From: Brachypodium distachyon
Lineage: Eukaryota > Streptophyta > Magnoliopsida > Poales > Poaceae
Length of the DNA stretch: 64,000 nt
NCBI RefSeq assembly: GCF_000005505.3
Contig: NC_016133.3
Location: 22,346,555-22,410,554 of the forward strand
Direction of reading: 5' to 3'
The notes beneath the pieces are model-generated. The model did not search any database. It was not told the origin of the DNA and saw only the letters and a program-made list of their open reading frames with translations. The position numbers and the translations under genes are program-made. Shown in pieces: positions 43,831-55,474 of this stretch. Each line of letters begins with the position of its first letter. Positions within the stretch are counted from its first letter, which is position 1.

Positions 43831-46484
43831 ATGGCGGGATATGACGTGGAGCGTCGCGATGGTGCCGGTGGGAGCGTCGAGAGGGAGGCTTCCCGCGGGA
43901 GCGGGGCCGAGGCGTGGACGTCGGGGGGCAAGCCGCGGAGGTTGAAGAAGGTCACACGCCCGGAGAGAGGACCTCGGCCTGAGCCGTTTCCGGCCATGCC
44001 GGGACGGGTTCCCGAAATCCTTCCGGCGTCAGTGACGACCGAGAAGGATTTGTCGAACCTCGTGGAGGCGGGCTACTTTCGCAAGGGTGTTGCCTCACTT
44101 CCTGACAAGGGTGAGCTTCGACTGGAGCCGCAGAGGCGTCGAGGGCACATCGTCGTGTTTACCAGCTGGTTCCACGCCGGACTATGCTTGCCCGTACACC
44201 CGTTCCTGCTGGAGTTCTTGGATACCTATGGTATCGAGTTGGCGTAGTTGCTTCCCTCGGCGATCCTGCGTCTGAACGTGTTCAGGTGGCTTTGTGAGAC
44301 CGCCTTGCGGGAGCCTCTGACCATGAGGTTGTTCTTGTTGCTGTTCACCGTCCACGTGGAGGAGCGTCGCACCCCCGACGAGAGCACTTGGAGTGCTTTT
44401 GGGTCAGTCGCCGTGAGGCTCCGTCCTGGCTTCCACGACGAGTTCCCCCTGATGCCGGCGAAGAGCGCGGTGCGTCTGTTCGACGGGTGGGACTCGCAGT
44501 GGTTCTTCCTCGACGTTTCGGAGACGAGCTTGCGTCACTTCGGTAGGCTCCCTTGACACTCTGGGCCTGGGGGGCTTCGGGATGTCGTCCGTCCCATGGG
44601 CACGTCCTTGGTCGAGGAGTGGGAGCTTGCCGGGATCAAGTCGGCTCATTCAGAGCGTAGCTTCCGCGACCTTCTCGAGGAGATGGTGATGGCGGGCCGC
44701 TTCATGATGAGGGCGCGACCACAGGTGGAGCTGGGGATCCCCTTGGCTTTCGTCACCCACGCCGCGCAGCTAAGCGTGAGTTTCGTGATACTTGAGTCGT
44801 TGCTTCAAGTATTCTTGTTTGCTTGGCACTAACCCTGACTAGTGCTTGTGCTTGTTTTTCAGCGGCTTTCTCTCGAGAGAAGGCGGCCGAGTTGGCTTCC
44901 CAGATGGTCGGGCCGTACAATTCGGTGGAGCATCGGGCCTACGTCGATACCATCAGCGAGGGAGGATGCCACAACGTCGTGGCGACGTGCTTCGACGACT
45001 CGGTACCGATGCACCCGGATCCCGAGTTCGGGAAGCTCATCAAGGCCGGCGAGCGGTACTCTCGTCTTGCGACTCCGTCGATGATCGCCGTTGGTTCTCA
45101 CCTCAGAGATACTTGTGGGAAGGTGAAGCCTCAGGTCGTGCTTGGGTTGGGTGTGCCGGTGGCCCCAATGCCCAAGATCCCTCGCCCTCCGAGTTCACGC
45201 AAGAGGAAGGCTCCTTCTCCTGACCTAGCCGACGTGGCTGAGTCGAGGTCTCCCCCGAGAGAGTCCATGGACATGCACCTAGCCGGGAAGATCGACATTG
45301 AGAAGATCCTGCCTCCGTCGCCTCACAAGCGTGCGGTTTTCTCCCAGAGGACCGGGCTTCAGCTTGTGGTGGATACCTCCTTGGAAGCCAGCGGCGCGGG
45401 TGTTCCGGTGTTCTCTTTGGCTCGTGGGCCTGTCGAGGAGGAGCTTCCTGCCACCAGTGAGTGCGCGTGTGTTGAGCATTTTAATTCCCTTTCGAGAATG
45501 TTCTCACGGGGTTCTCTTGTCTTGTTTCAGGTACGAGGCCTGCGGCGCCTGATGCTCCCGAGGCCGAGCCCCCGATTCCGAAGGAGGGAGAGGTGCTTCC
45601 GAGGACCGAGGGAGGAGTGAGAGACCCGCTCGAGGCGTTGGAGCTTGTGAGTCCACTTTCCTCGTCTCCCTTCTTGCTAGGCTCATTTTGCCGATCATCG
45701 CTCATGATTTCTCTTCCTTTGCCAGGTGAGAGGCTTGGTCGAGGCCGTGGGCACTATTCCCGCTCTCAAGGCTCAGGTTGGGGTGCTTTCGGCGGCCTTG
45801 GATGCCTAGACCTCGAAGGCTACCCTTGCCCTGAGTGAGTTGGCTTCGAAGAGGGCGCGGCGGGAGGCTGTCGAGACTGAGCTTTCTCGGGTGTCGGCGG
45901 AGCTTGCGGCCATGGAGGCGAGGGCTCACCTTGCCGAGGAGGGCCAGAAGGTTGTGATCGTGAAGACCCGTCGTGCCGAGGAGGACTTGGTGGAGGCCAG
46001 CCTCAACATGGAGCACGCTCGAGCGAAGGTTGCCTCCCTCAAGGCGGAGTCGGAGGATGCCGGGTTCAAACCGGTGTTCGCCCCTCGTGCTCGCGGCCCC
46101 TCGGATAGCCGTCCAGAGGTGGTCTCGCTCCTGCTCGCCCAGGCTTCGGAGATTCGAGAGATGATACTCTGTTTGAAGGGCTCCCCTCGGCCGGATCTTC
46201 CCCCGTGTCGTATGACGAATGAGGCGAGTAGGGTGCTTACTTCACAGGTGGAGCTCCTTGAGCCCGCCATGAAGAGGTGCCTCCTGAGTACGGGTGCTCG
46301 ACTTGTTTCGTCGGCAGTCGCAGTTGTCCTGGACGGCGGTGCCGGGACGAGTGGACTTGAGGGTGAGATGACTCACAGGGCGAAGAAGTTTCTGGCAGAC
46401 CAGGGAGCTTCTCTTCGCGCTCTGACTCGACGCTTCGTGCATTGCCTTGAGTCCGCTCTTCAGGAGAGCGACGGTGGGGCTTGA
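43831..46484 (+). pseudogene. Antisense gene of Gypsy 2 (PF04195-like domain plus coiled coil)
   Basis: The ATG lies five bases after an acceptor-like TTGTAG (43825), as in element 1. The first part reads VVFTSWFHAGLCLPVHPF, LDTYGIELA-stop-LLPSAI, FRWLCETAL and WDSQWFFLDVSE, a PF04195-like region. Introns with GT-AG ends are visible at 44776-44862, 45457-45530 and 45647-45724. The following exons encode GGCHNVVATCFDD, RYSRLATPSMIAVGSHLRDT and a C-terminal coiled coil (VETELSRVSAELAAMEARAH). Stops occur at about 44245, 44554 and 45808. The protein shows no catalytic motif I know. The shared intron positions in two diverged copies suggest that the spliced form was under selection at some time. 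Confidence 0.78.
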
Positions 46485-47470
46485 GTCTTGTTGCCTTTCG
46501 AGGCGACAAGGTACCCCAGCTACTTACTTATGCGATGTTGCATATCCACTTATGACATAGCCTCATGACTTGCACGTTCTAGGCTTGGACATAGAGGTTG
46601 TAAGGCAATTTTTTTGATGTGTTTCATGCTTCGCTATGTAGTCAACATTGTCGGAAATGTCAACTTAGCTCGGCATGTATTTTCTTATGTTTTCACCATG
46701 TAGTCAACATTATCGGAAATGTTAACCTGGCTCAACATGTGTTCTTTGGAGTACTATATTTCCTTCTTGGCGAAGTACTATATTTCCTCAGTTTATACAA
46801 CACGCGATCGTTTGCTATGATCACACTTTTGCATAATCAATTGCTGTCGCTGTTGGGATACGACTTGGCTTCGGTGCCTTAGGCCATGGTTACGAGCCAC
46901 GGATCCTAGTACCCTTGTCGGGGTCGCTATCGATACGCCGGTAGTGATCCAGACATTTCGACCTACCGTTCGGGGAAATTCATTCGGAATTTCCCTCTTC
47001 GGACTTAAGGAAGCTTTGCTTTCCTGCGATTATTATGGAGCCTTAACTCGGTTACTATCATGCAGGCCCATGCGCGACGTCTCGCACGCGGGTAGCATGG
47101 TTCTCCGAGGTAAGTAAGCTCATGCATAACTCGCTTATTTACGGTTCTCCTTAAATGCGTTTTAAGGAGCTTCCGTCCCTCGGGGACTTGGTTCTACTTG
47201 GCGGATGGCCTCGAGGCACGCTAGGATCCACCAAGGAACGGGTCGCCGGTGACGACTTATGTCCGAAGACATTTTTAGGTGATGCCTGAGCCAACATAGG
47301 CCTTTCGGCGTCCCTTGGTGAGCGGCACTAGGGCAGCGACTCGGTTTTGGGGATCATCCCTTCGTGGCATTGCTGCTCGACGGGGTTCCCTTTACGACGG
47401 TGGGTCGTATGAGTGTCTCGTGTCACTCTTTATCAATGATTTGTTTTTATTGATCCCTCGCTTGCTTGTC
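46485..47470. other. Non-coding spacer between antisense gene and pol (Gypsy 2)
   Basis: Matches 12594-13569 of element 1, including the paired hairpin units (about 46624-46745). No coding frame is conserved between the two copies. Confidence 0.6.
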
Positions 47471-47502
47471 TTAAGGTATGGCCCGATGGGCACTTACAAG
47501 CC

Positions 47503-48929
47503 TTATGTAGACGTGGCGTCGTTGGCGCTTACGATCCCCCGAAGTTTCGTAGGGAAGTGGCCGGTTGGGCGCTGATAGTCTTCTTTCGGGAGCGGCGGGG
47601 GTCGTTCTTGAGGTTCCTCCTTTGGCGTAGAAACGCCTGAGTTTGTCGCCGTTCCAGGCATGGACGAGGTTTTTCCCTTCCATGTTCTCGAGGTGGTATG
47701 CACCATTGCCCAACACCGCGGCGATGCGGTATGGTTCTTCCCATTTAGGGTCGAGTTTGCATTAGAGTTTTGGGCGACGTTCTTTTTCAGCACGAGGTCT
47801 CCTTGGGAGAAAGCTCGTTCCCGCACCCTCGTGTTGTAGAAGCGTGCGGCGCTCTGCTCGTAGATGGCGTGTCTCATGAGGGCTTTGTCATGAGCTTCTT
47901 CCACAAGATCGACGGCCGTCTTGTGATGCTCTTCATTTTCGATGAAGGCGAGTGGAGTAGCTTATTGGAGTCTTTCGACCCGAGGTGAGCGGAAATCTAC
48001 CTTGGCGGGAAGAACTGCTTCGGCGCCATACACCAAAGAGAATGGTGTTCGGCCCGTGGAACGGCTTACGAGGGTGCGTATGCCCCAAACCACGCTGGCG
48101 TGTTCGTCCCCCCATGCTCCTCTTGCCTTGCTGGCCGTGTGTTCTACCCTTCGGCGGAGTCCTTGGAGGATTAGTCCATTGGCTCTCTCGCATGCGCCGT
48201 TGCTCTTGGGGTGGGCCACGGATGTGAAGTGCAGCTTGATCTCGAGGCATTCGCAGAATTTAATGAATTCCGCACAGTCGAACTGTTTGCCGTTGTCCAC
48301 GGTTAGCTCTCGTGGGACACCATATCGACATATGATGTTTTCCCAGAAAAAATTCTGGATGGCCTGTGATGTGATCTTGCCGAGTGGCGCATCTTCTATC
48401 CATTTGGAGAAATAATCAATCGTCACCATGGGGTATTTGCAGCCCCCGATGCATGTGGGGAAAGGCCCGAGAAGGTCCATTCCCCAGCGTGCAAATGGCC
48501 AAGTTATTGGGATATTCTTCAGAGTCGTCACCGGCGCGTGGATTGACTTAGCCATTTTTTTGCAAGCTTCGCATCTTCACAGCATTGCGATTGCATCTTG
48601 CACCATGGTGGGCCAATAGAATCCCTGTCGTAAAACTTTCGCCCGGTGGCTCTTTTCGCAAGATGATGGCCACATACTCCGGAGTGGATCTCCTGGATGA
48701 GCTCAGTCCCCCTGTCGGGGGTTATGCACTTGAGTAGCGGCCGCACCCTTCTTGTAAAGGATGCCGTCGAGGAGGACGTACATCTTTGCTTTTGCAAGAA
48801 AATTTTTGGCGCTTTCAAGGCATGGATGATTGGCGTCATCCAAGAGTGTGGATTGTCGATGACCATGCTGGTCTTTGAAGTTTCATCGGAGTCATCGGCT
48901 TCTTCTCCTATGGATGGGGCACGGATCAC
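47503..48929 (-). pseudogene. Integrase of Gypsy element 2
   Basis: Minus strand: HHCC part (HSGVCGHHLAKRA..., 48929-48528), then a 197-codon core (48555-47962) with all three catalytic residues in context: MDLLGPFPTCIGGC (Asp), LTVDNGKQFDCAEF (Asp), HPKSNGACERANGLILQG (Glu). It ends FSLVYGAEAVLP. The C-terminal part is 47904-47503 (RAFSQGDLVLKKN), with frameshifts near 47780. The core is better kept than in element 1, but the flanking parts are in other frames, so no complete enzyme is encoded. Confidence 0.8.
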
Positions 48930-49334
48930 CTAGAAGAATGCGCCGGGTGGCAGAGGCTCCTTGGAACCGACCGTTCGGGCCAATCTGTCGGTGAGGCGAT
49001 TTTCTCCTCGTGGGATGCGTCGCGCCTCCATGCCCAGGAAGTACCATTCCATCTTGCGAACTTCTTCAATATACTTATTGATCCTTTCATCAAGGCATTG
49101 ATATGACTTGTGCATTTGGTTTATCACCAGCTGGGAGTCACCTTGGATGAGAAGGCGTCGAACACCCCATGGCCTTAGCCAACCGGAGTCCAAGAAGGAG
49201 TGCTTCATACTCCGCCATGTTGTTGGTTGCGTTGAAGTCGAGGTGGGCGGCGTACTCCAAGATCTTCCCTTCGGGGCTGACGAGTACGACTCCAGCCCCG
49301 CACCGTTGAGGCGCTTGGAGCCGTCAAACCTCAT
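48930..49334 (-). pseudogene. Second (archaeal-type) RNase H of Gypsy element 2
   Basis: MRFDGSKRLNGAG (Asp), then LLIQGDSQLVINQM (Asp) and the tail RRIPRGENRLTDRLARTVGS. The middle Glu motif (MAEYEAL in element 1) is lost to frame changes at about 49190-49270. The frame begins directly after a stop that ends the preceding RNase H part. Confidence 0.7.
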
Positions 49335-49355
49335 TATCCAATGCGGTTTGGGGGG

Positions 49356-49994
49356 CTAGGCCTTGGGTGACGTCTCTTCAAGCGGGGCTTGCGGCGCATG
49401 CCACTCGGCCACGAAGTTGGCAAGGACCTGAGATTTTATAGCCGTTCTTGCGGTAAGCTCCAACGAGAAGGGAGCCGGTTCCGTTGCCCATTTGGCGATC
49501 CTCCCGGTGGCTTCCTTGTTGCCGAAGTCTTCTTTGAGGGGGAACGTCGTCGGCACCATGATGGTGTGGCCCATGAAGTAATGACGGAGCTTTCGAGAGG
49601 CCATGAGGAGGGCGTACGCGATCTTTTCGATCTGGGTGTATCGACCCTTTGCTCCTCCCAAAGCTTCGCTTACGTAATACATCGGGCGTTGCGACCCATC
49701 TTCTTCCTTCACGAGGGCTGCAGTCACGGCGACCGGAGTCGCGGCGAGGTACAGGAGCAAAGGTTCTCCCTGCTTCGGGCTCGTGAGGAGTGGAGGAGTC
49801 GACAAATAGGTCTTGAGTTCCTCGAAAGCCTTTTGAGCTTCGTCGGTCCACTCAAAGTTGTTGAGGCCCTTCAGGACTTTGAAAAAAGGAAGACCCTTTT
49901 CCGGGTTGGTCTCGATCCCCCGTTGGGAGACGAGAAAACCCAAGAGTTTTCCTCCTCGAACTCCAAACACGCACTTCTCGAGATTGAGCTTCAC
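49356..49994 (-). pseudogene. RT thumb/connection and RNase H of Gypsy element 2
   Basis: 212-codon frame with LNLEKCVFGVRGGKLLGFLV, WTDEAQKAFEELKTYLSTPP, LLLYLAATPVAVTAALVKEE and RYTQIEKIAYALLMASRKLR, the standard segment after the Ty3/Gypsy RT palm. The RNase H Asp that usually stands near the LYLA motif appears as Ala here, as in many plant Gypsy elements of this type (from memory). This region is absent from element 1. Confidence 0.8.
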
Positions 49995-50024
49995 GCCGTA
50001 TTTGCGGAGGTTGTTGAAGGTTTC

Positions 50025-50760
50025 TTACAGGTCTTCGGGATGGGTACTCGCCACCTGACTTTTGATGACGGCGTCATCAACATAGACTTCGGTGTTCCTC
50101 CCCAATTGCCCTTTGAGGATAAGGCTAACGAGGCATTGGAAGGTCGCACTGGCGTTCCTCAAACCAAAAGGCATTCTGCGATAGCGGAAGGTGCCAATGG
50201 GAGTGATGAAATTGGTCTTCTCCTCGTCTTTCTTGGCCATGTCGACTTGGTGATACCCTGAATAGGCATCCAAGAAGCTCAACCTCTCGCATCCTGCTGT
50301 GGAGTCGACTAGCTGGTCGATCCGCGGGAGAGGGTAGTCGTGCTTGGGGCATGCCTTGTTCAGGTCGGTGAAGTCAACACACATCCGCCACTTGCCGTTG
50401 GCTTTCTTCACCAAAACCGGATTGGCCAACCACTCGGGGTGCCAAACTTCTCGGATGAGCCCGACCTCGGAGAGCTTCGCAATTTCTTGCTTGATGACCT
50501 CACTTCGCTCCGTGGAGAGTTTTCAGAGTTTTTGCTTCACGGGCGCCTTGTCGGGCCTTATGGTGAGTCGATGCTCCATGACGTCGTGTGAGACTCCTCC
50601 CATGTCAGAGGGAGACCAAGCGAAAAGGTCGGAGTTCTCCCGGAGTAAGTCGATGAGCTTCTTCTCGAGTTCGATCGAGAGGTTGGCTCCGATCTTTACA
50701 GCGCGCGTGGCGTCATTGTCGGAGACGCGTATCTCCTTAAGCTCTCCCTCGGGGAGGGGC
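50025..50760 (-). pseudogene. RT palm of Gypsy element 2
   Basis: 50429-50025: VKKANGKWRMCVDFTDLNKA, SFLDAYSGYHQVDMAKKDEE, MPFGLRNASATFQCLVSLIL and YVDD. The upstream part (WSPSDMGGVSHDVMEHRL) lies in 50760-50523 and ends at a stop where element 1 continues (KLRKLSTERCKVI). The palm motifs are canonical, but it is separated from gag-pro by stops and frame changes. Confidence 0.8.
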
Positions 50761-52980
50761 TTAGGGATGTAGCATTCCGGGCGATCGGTCTTGGACTCCC
50801 CTATTCCCGAGCATGTGGACGCTTTTGGACGCTTCTCCCTTCTCGGCGCACTTAGTCTCATGGCGATATAGCGTCTTCCTATCGGACGATTGCTCACCAC
50901 GGACCGTGATCACTCCTTTTGGGCCCAGGATTTTCTTGAGCTCGCAATTTGAGACGATGGCCGTCACGAAGAGGGCGTCGTCGTGTGGGAAGCGTATCCC
51001 CTTAGCGTCTTCTTCGGTGAAGGAAATGGTACACTCGCCCATTTGGGTGGTGGTGTTGGAGTGAAGGTTCCAACGACGTTGACCTCGCGCGCATACTCCT
51101 TGCGGTGTCTCTTTGACCCCCGGCCTGTGGCGAAGCCCCCGAGTATCACCCCGACATGGTGAGCGGGTTCTTGAAATGGGAGGTTCTCTTCCTTGGGCGC
51201 AGGGTCGGCAAGGATGACGTTGGCGGGGCGCGGGGCCTTGGGTGCCTTCTCGTCCTTGCGTCCGGCCTGCATTCGTGCTTGGAACTCTTCACGAGCTGCG
51301 ATGAGGGTATTGCACTCTTCAGTGCTATGGCTCGCCGAGTTGTGGTGAGGCATCTTCCGGCGCCTCCCTTGGCGGGGCAAAAAGGCTTCTTGGGCTGCCA
51401 AGTCTTTTGGGATGAGTTTTGCCCCTCGACAGCGAAGATCTTTCGAGCCTGGTCGCCAGGCGCCTTCTTCCCCCGCCTCCTCTTCCTCTTGGAAGATGGT
51501 GCGGACACCTGGGGCGGATCCGACGAGGGAGTCCCTTCAGGCGTGCCACGTGGCGTGTCCTTCTTGGCGATGTCTCCATCTTCGCCCCGAGCGTATTCTT
51601 GCAAGATTCGGTAGAGCCCTTCGGTTGTCTTTGGAGGATTGCGACTGAGAGAGCGATTCACTTCTCCTTGGAGAAGGCCTTGCATACAAGCGTCGATCAC
51701 GGTCGTCGATGGCGGGTTGGCGATTTGGCTTCGGACTTTCGCAAAGTGATGGAACAAGCTTCGGAGAGACTCTCCGGGCCTTTGTTTCACGGCGTAAAGC
51801 TCGTGAGCTTGCATGGGTTTTTTGAAATTTCCCTGGAAGTTGGCAATGAAGACCTCCTGGAGGCACTCCCACGAATGCACGGAATTTTTCCGCAGGTTAT
51901 AAAATCAAGTTTGCGCCATCCCGGTGAGCGCGAGTGGGAAAAGGTTGCACATCTCGGTGGGGCCTCCACCCGCTGCTCGTATGGCGGTGGAGTAGACGTC
52001 CAGGAATTGAAGAGGGTTGGACTCTCCGTCGTATGGCCGTATCGTTTGCGGCTTGAACCTTGGCGGGAAAGCCGCGTCTTGGATCTCTCGTGTGAGCAGG
52101 TTACAAGATGGTCGGCCCTTCTGGTTTTTCCAGCGACGAGATCCTCCTTCGTTGGGGTCGCTCTCATCACTAGAAGGACCACTCGAAGAGGGATCTCAGC
52201 GTCTTGTTGGAGGGTCGGAGCGTCGGCGAGGATTTCTTTCACCCCCGGCAAGGGCTCCGGACTCCGCCACTTGCTCGTTTCCGTGCACGTTGGGATCTCG
52301 TTCTCCGCGGGGCACACCATGAGGCGGAGCTTGGTTGCCACCTTGTTCGGCCCTGAGAGGGGGAGCAAGGGGCACTTGCGGGCACTCGCAAAGCGAGGCT
52401 GGTTTGGAGCGTGTGCAACTTGGAGAGCACCGTACGGTGGAAGTCCCCAATATGGGTGGTACCAAGGAGCTCCATGGACGATCGCAGCAAGCGCCAATGG
52501 AGGTAGTCCCGGGTTGGAGGGGTCGTAAGCCGGGACTCCTTGGTTTTCCGGCGCGGATCCTCCTGATGCCACATTGTTTCCCCCTGTAGGCTCCGAGGGA
52601 AGGTTACTACCGGTTGCAGGGGAGGCGGCGCGAAGCCCATTGAACGTGGCATACTGAGTTCCGCGTCCCTTGTGGGGGCGGTAACCGCGGGTAGCTCGCC
52701 GATCCTTGCCACCACGTCGGTGAGGACCGAAGGACCGCCGCCGACGGTTCCGACTGCTTCAGCTCCTTTGGGGATGGCCGGGAGCGGGGGTGCAGCTACG
52801 ACCTCCGTTGTGGCGCCCATGCTTGCGGCGGCGTCCGGATTGGTGAGAATTTCTCCTTCCTCGGGAGACCCCGAGGCGCTTGCTTTCTTCGTTTGTAACT
52901 GTGTAGATTTCGCGGCAAGTTGGACACCGGATGAAGTAGGCTTCGTCGGTGCCAGCAAATCTTCAATTGCGGCGAGGGTT
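50761..52980 (-). pseudogene. Gag and protease remnant of Gypsy element 2
   Basis: Minus strand. 52980-52196 is the Gag N-terminus in two frames. 51880-51146 has the gag core (SWECLQEVFIANFQGNFKKP; VKQRPGESLRSLFHHFAKVR), the zinc-knuckle-like SASHSTEECNTL and basic linkers. Just before it, at about 51899-51905, a TGA stands where a Trp codon is expected. In 51042-50761 IVSNCELKKIL is joined directly to GPKGVITVRGEQ: about 315 bp with the protease core present in element 1 are gone. The joint (about 50926-50937) lies in an AAAATCCTGG motif that resembles both sides in element 1. Confidence 0.8.
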
Positions 52981-52982
52981 TC

Positions 52983-52998
52983 CCACGGTCGGCGCCGC
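52983..52998 (-). other. Primer-binding site of Gypsy element 2
   Basis: Minus strand GCGGCGCCGACCGTGG directly after the 5' LTR; one base differs from element 1 (GTGGCGCCGACCGTGG). Confidence 0.7.
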
Positions 52999-53815
52999 TG
53001 TTGTTGTTCTAGAAAACAACAGGAGTACGGGGTGCCAATGCTCGATGGCACAAATGCGAGAATAGTATGTAGGGGGTGTACGCCGGCCTTATAGCGAAGA
53101 TCGCCGTACACTTGGACAAGTTGACACGTCGATATTTTTTGAATAGATTCAGTTGACCCTGCGGGCACGGCTAAGTCCTATGTTAGAAGAGGCTTCGAGG
53201 GGTCGTTTGCCGGGTGTTTGGGCCGAACTCGTCTTCCCAAATCACCTATGGCGAGAGATCTCTAGGGACCGCCTCGGACTTGGGCCAAACTTGTCTTCCC
53301 AAGTAGCGAGGTTGGGATAGCCTTGAGACTCTAACCCGATCCCTCTACTTCGAGTCGAGGTCATACTATACGGCCCGGAACCTCGAAACTAGGCGTCCTA
53401 AGTCGCGTCCCCGAGGTCGAGTCGAGACTAAGCTCAACTCAAGCACTTGAGAGCGGGCTCCTTAGGTTGCTCTAGCCCTCTCCCCTTTGATCTTATTCCA
53501 ATGGAGAGTATATGATACATGCTCACATGAGGGGGTATTTATAGCTTAGGGGTCCATGACAGAAGACCATGGCTACCCTTGAGAGAGAGGGAAAGTGAGG
53601 GTAAAGTGGTAAATTCATCCCTAGCTTTCTTGGCCCCTACTCTAGCTCCTTTGACCATGGCATGGGGGCTTGATCTTTTGACTCCTTTGACCGGCGCTTA
53701 GTTGGCTTGGCTATGCTTTGTTGACGATTTGATCGGTCTTTGGGATTTGTTGACTTGGTCGTCGCCACGTAGGATTATGGCCCGGCTCATGTAAGGATTT
53801 TATTATATTACAACA
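52999..53815 (-). repeat. 5' LTR of Gypsy element 2
   Basis: 817 bp with intact TG...CA; TATAAATA on minus at 53536-53543. The PBS-like GCGGCGCCGACCGTGG is at 52983-52998. Confidence 0.9.
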
Positions 53816-53820
53816 ATTTT

Positions 53821-55324
53821 GCTTTATTGTGAATACCCACTTGCAACTAACTGCCCTCTTTCCTGTTGGTAGAGTAGTCAATACCCAAGTTTTCTTTGTT
53901 AATGCTTCAAGTTCATCTACCATGGTTGCACACCACTTCAGGTCTTCTTTTGTCATCTTCCAATCCTTTGGTAATGCTACTAACTGAAGTGAGACAACAA
54001 AGGCTTTGAAGGAAGGAGATAAAACCTCATATGACACATCGTCACCTGTGTCATGTTCATCAAAGCCATACCTCTTTATTGGTCTTGCCACAATAGCCCG
54101 AGTCCCTTTTCTCAAAGCAATAGGCAGATCTATTGATCTCTCCATGGCAGACTCATTTTCACCATTGCTTCCCTCGGAACTTCCTTCAGACGGTTGTATG
54201 GTTGCACTATCTTGCTGCTCCCCCTGAATCACATGCTGCTCATCATGACCACCCTGATGTCTCCTGGTATATACTTGGAGGTTTCGTTCCTCATTCACCC
54301 TGCGCCACTGCTGCTGCATTTAATCCTTCCCCTGATCTCGCCCCGCTGCTGGAACCATACCAACTATCGGTTGTTGCTGCTGCTGCATTTGAGCCTACTC
54401 AACCTTCTCCCGCTGAGCTCCTTCAACTCTCATCTCCCCTTCTTGACCAATCTTAATAAGCTGAGAATTGTCAAGATCCTCAAACAACAGACTGAGATCA
54501 GTCTTTTCACCATAAAAAGGTTCAGATTCTCTGAACGTAACATCAATACTGACAAAGGTTCTCCTTTCAGTGGGACTCCAACACTTCCACCCTTGCTGCC
54601 CTGGTGAGTAGCCAATAAAGATGAACTTGATGGCGCGAGGATCAAGTTTCTTCACTATGAATGTATTCTTTTGATAAATCAATTCAAAGGGAGATTTCAT
54701 ACCTGTCACCATTCATGGCATACGATTCATCAAGTAAGTTGCAGTCATAACGGCTTCTCCCCATAAAAGTTTCGGCACATTCATAGTGAACATAAGAGCT
54801 GTAGCCATTTCAAGGATATGTCCGTTCTTCCTCTCTACCACTCCATCCTGAGGGGGTGTATCAGGACATGAAGTTTGATGCAAAATTCCCTGATCAGACA
54901 AGACACTTCCAAAAACATTATTCACATATTCAGTCCCATTGTCAGTCCGAATAGCTTGTATTTGCACATGAAACTGATTCTGGAAAAGAGCATAGAAATT
55001 TTTGAAACAACCAAACACTTCATCTTTGTGGCACATAAGATAAACCCATGTCATTGTCTCCTGAATTAAACACATGCTTTTGTTCAGAAATACATCATAG
55101 TCTAGCTGATCAATTAAAGCGCCGAGAGACACTAAATTCACAAGAAATGCAGGCACGTGCAGAATTGAAGAGAGTTCAATCCTAGGAGTGCATCTAACTG
55201 GCCCAATCCCCTTTATTGGTTGTGATGTAACATCTGCAGTATGTATAGTTTCTTGGTATGTAAGGAGAAATTCACTATATGATCCAAATTCTGCTAAATT
55301 ACCAGAAACATGTTTTCGATCCAC
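53821..55324 (-). pseudogene. Copia integrase and N-terminal RT
   Basis: Minus strand. 55324-54713: a protease/linker segment (ELSSILHVPAFLVNLVSLG), then the integrase with IRTDNGTEYVNN (second Asp) and DGVVERKNGHILEMA (Glu). The segment with the HHCC motif and first catalytic Asp is missing, because MCLIQE is joined almost directly to TWVYLMCHKDEVFG (about 55051-55062). 54712-54395 continues the integrase C-terminus (FIFIGYSPGQQGWKCW). 54319-53821 gives the start of RT (LPTGKRAVSCKWVFTIKQN), where the nested Gypsy begins and the coding sense resumes at 39560. A stop separates 54713 from 54712. Confidence 0.85.
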
Positions 55325-55474
55325 TAGAATCTAATACCCATTCCGAAACAATTTTTTGTGTGGCAAGAGAAAATCTGTCAATGTTACATTCATTGGTATA
55401 GACGAAGTTTGCAAGATTTCCATAGCTGCTTGTCCCTGCTACCTCAGTGGTTTGTCCAGATTTCTGCCCAGATT

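Larger units (their letters stand above)
39561..53815 (-). mobile_element. Ty3/Gypsy Tat-lineage retrotransposon 2, nested in Copia RT
   Basis: 14.3 kb, LTRs 39561-40382 and 52999-53815, both with TGTTGTTGTT... starts, flanked by an exact 5-bp duplication ATTTT (39556-39560 and 53816-53820). Removing it restores the Copia frame (KQN / NEQGK), so the insertion point is certain. Same family as element 1 and same orientation. It has normal and second RNase H regions, which element 1 partly lacks, but has lost the protease core and carries stops and frameshifts. The LTRs differ at roughly one base in ten in the stretches I compared by eye. It contains the solo LTR 41219-42525. Confidence 0.92.

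Noticed and set aside
49389..50261. 290-codon plus-strand open frame
   Set aside because: Complement of the RT/RNase H coding region of Gypsy 2; no independent features.
51419..52528. 369-codon plus-strand open frame
   Set aside because: It lies opposite gag of element 2, whose sequence is recognisable on the minus strand.
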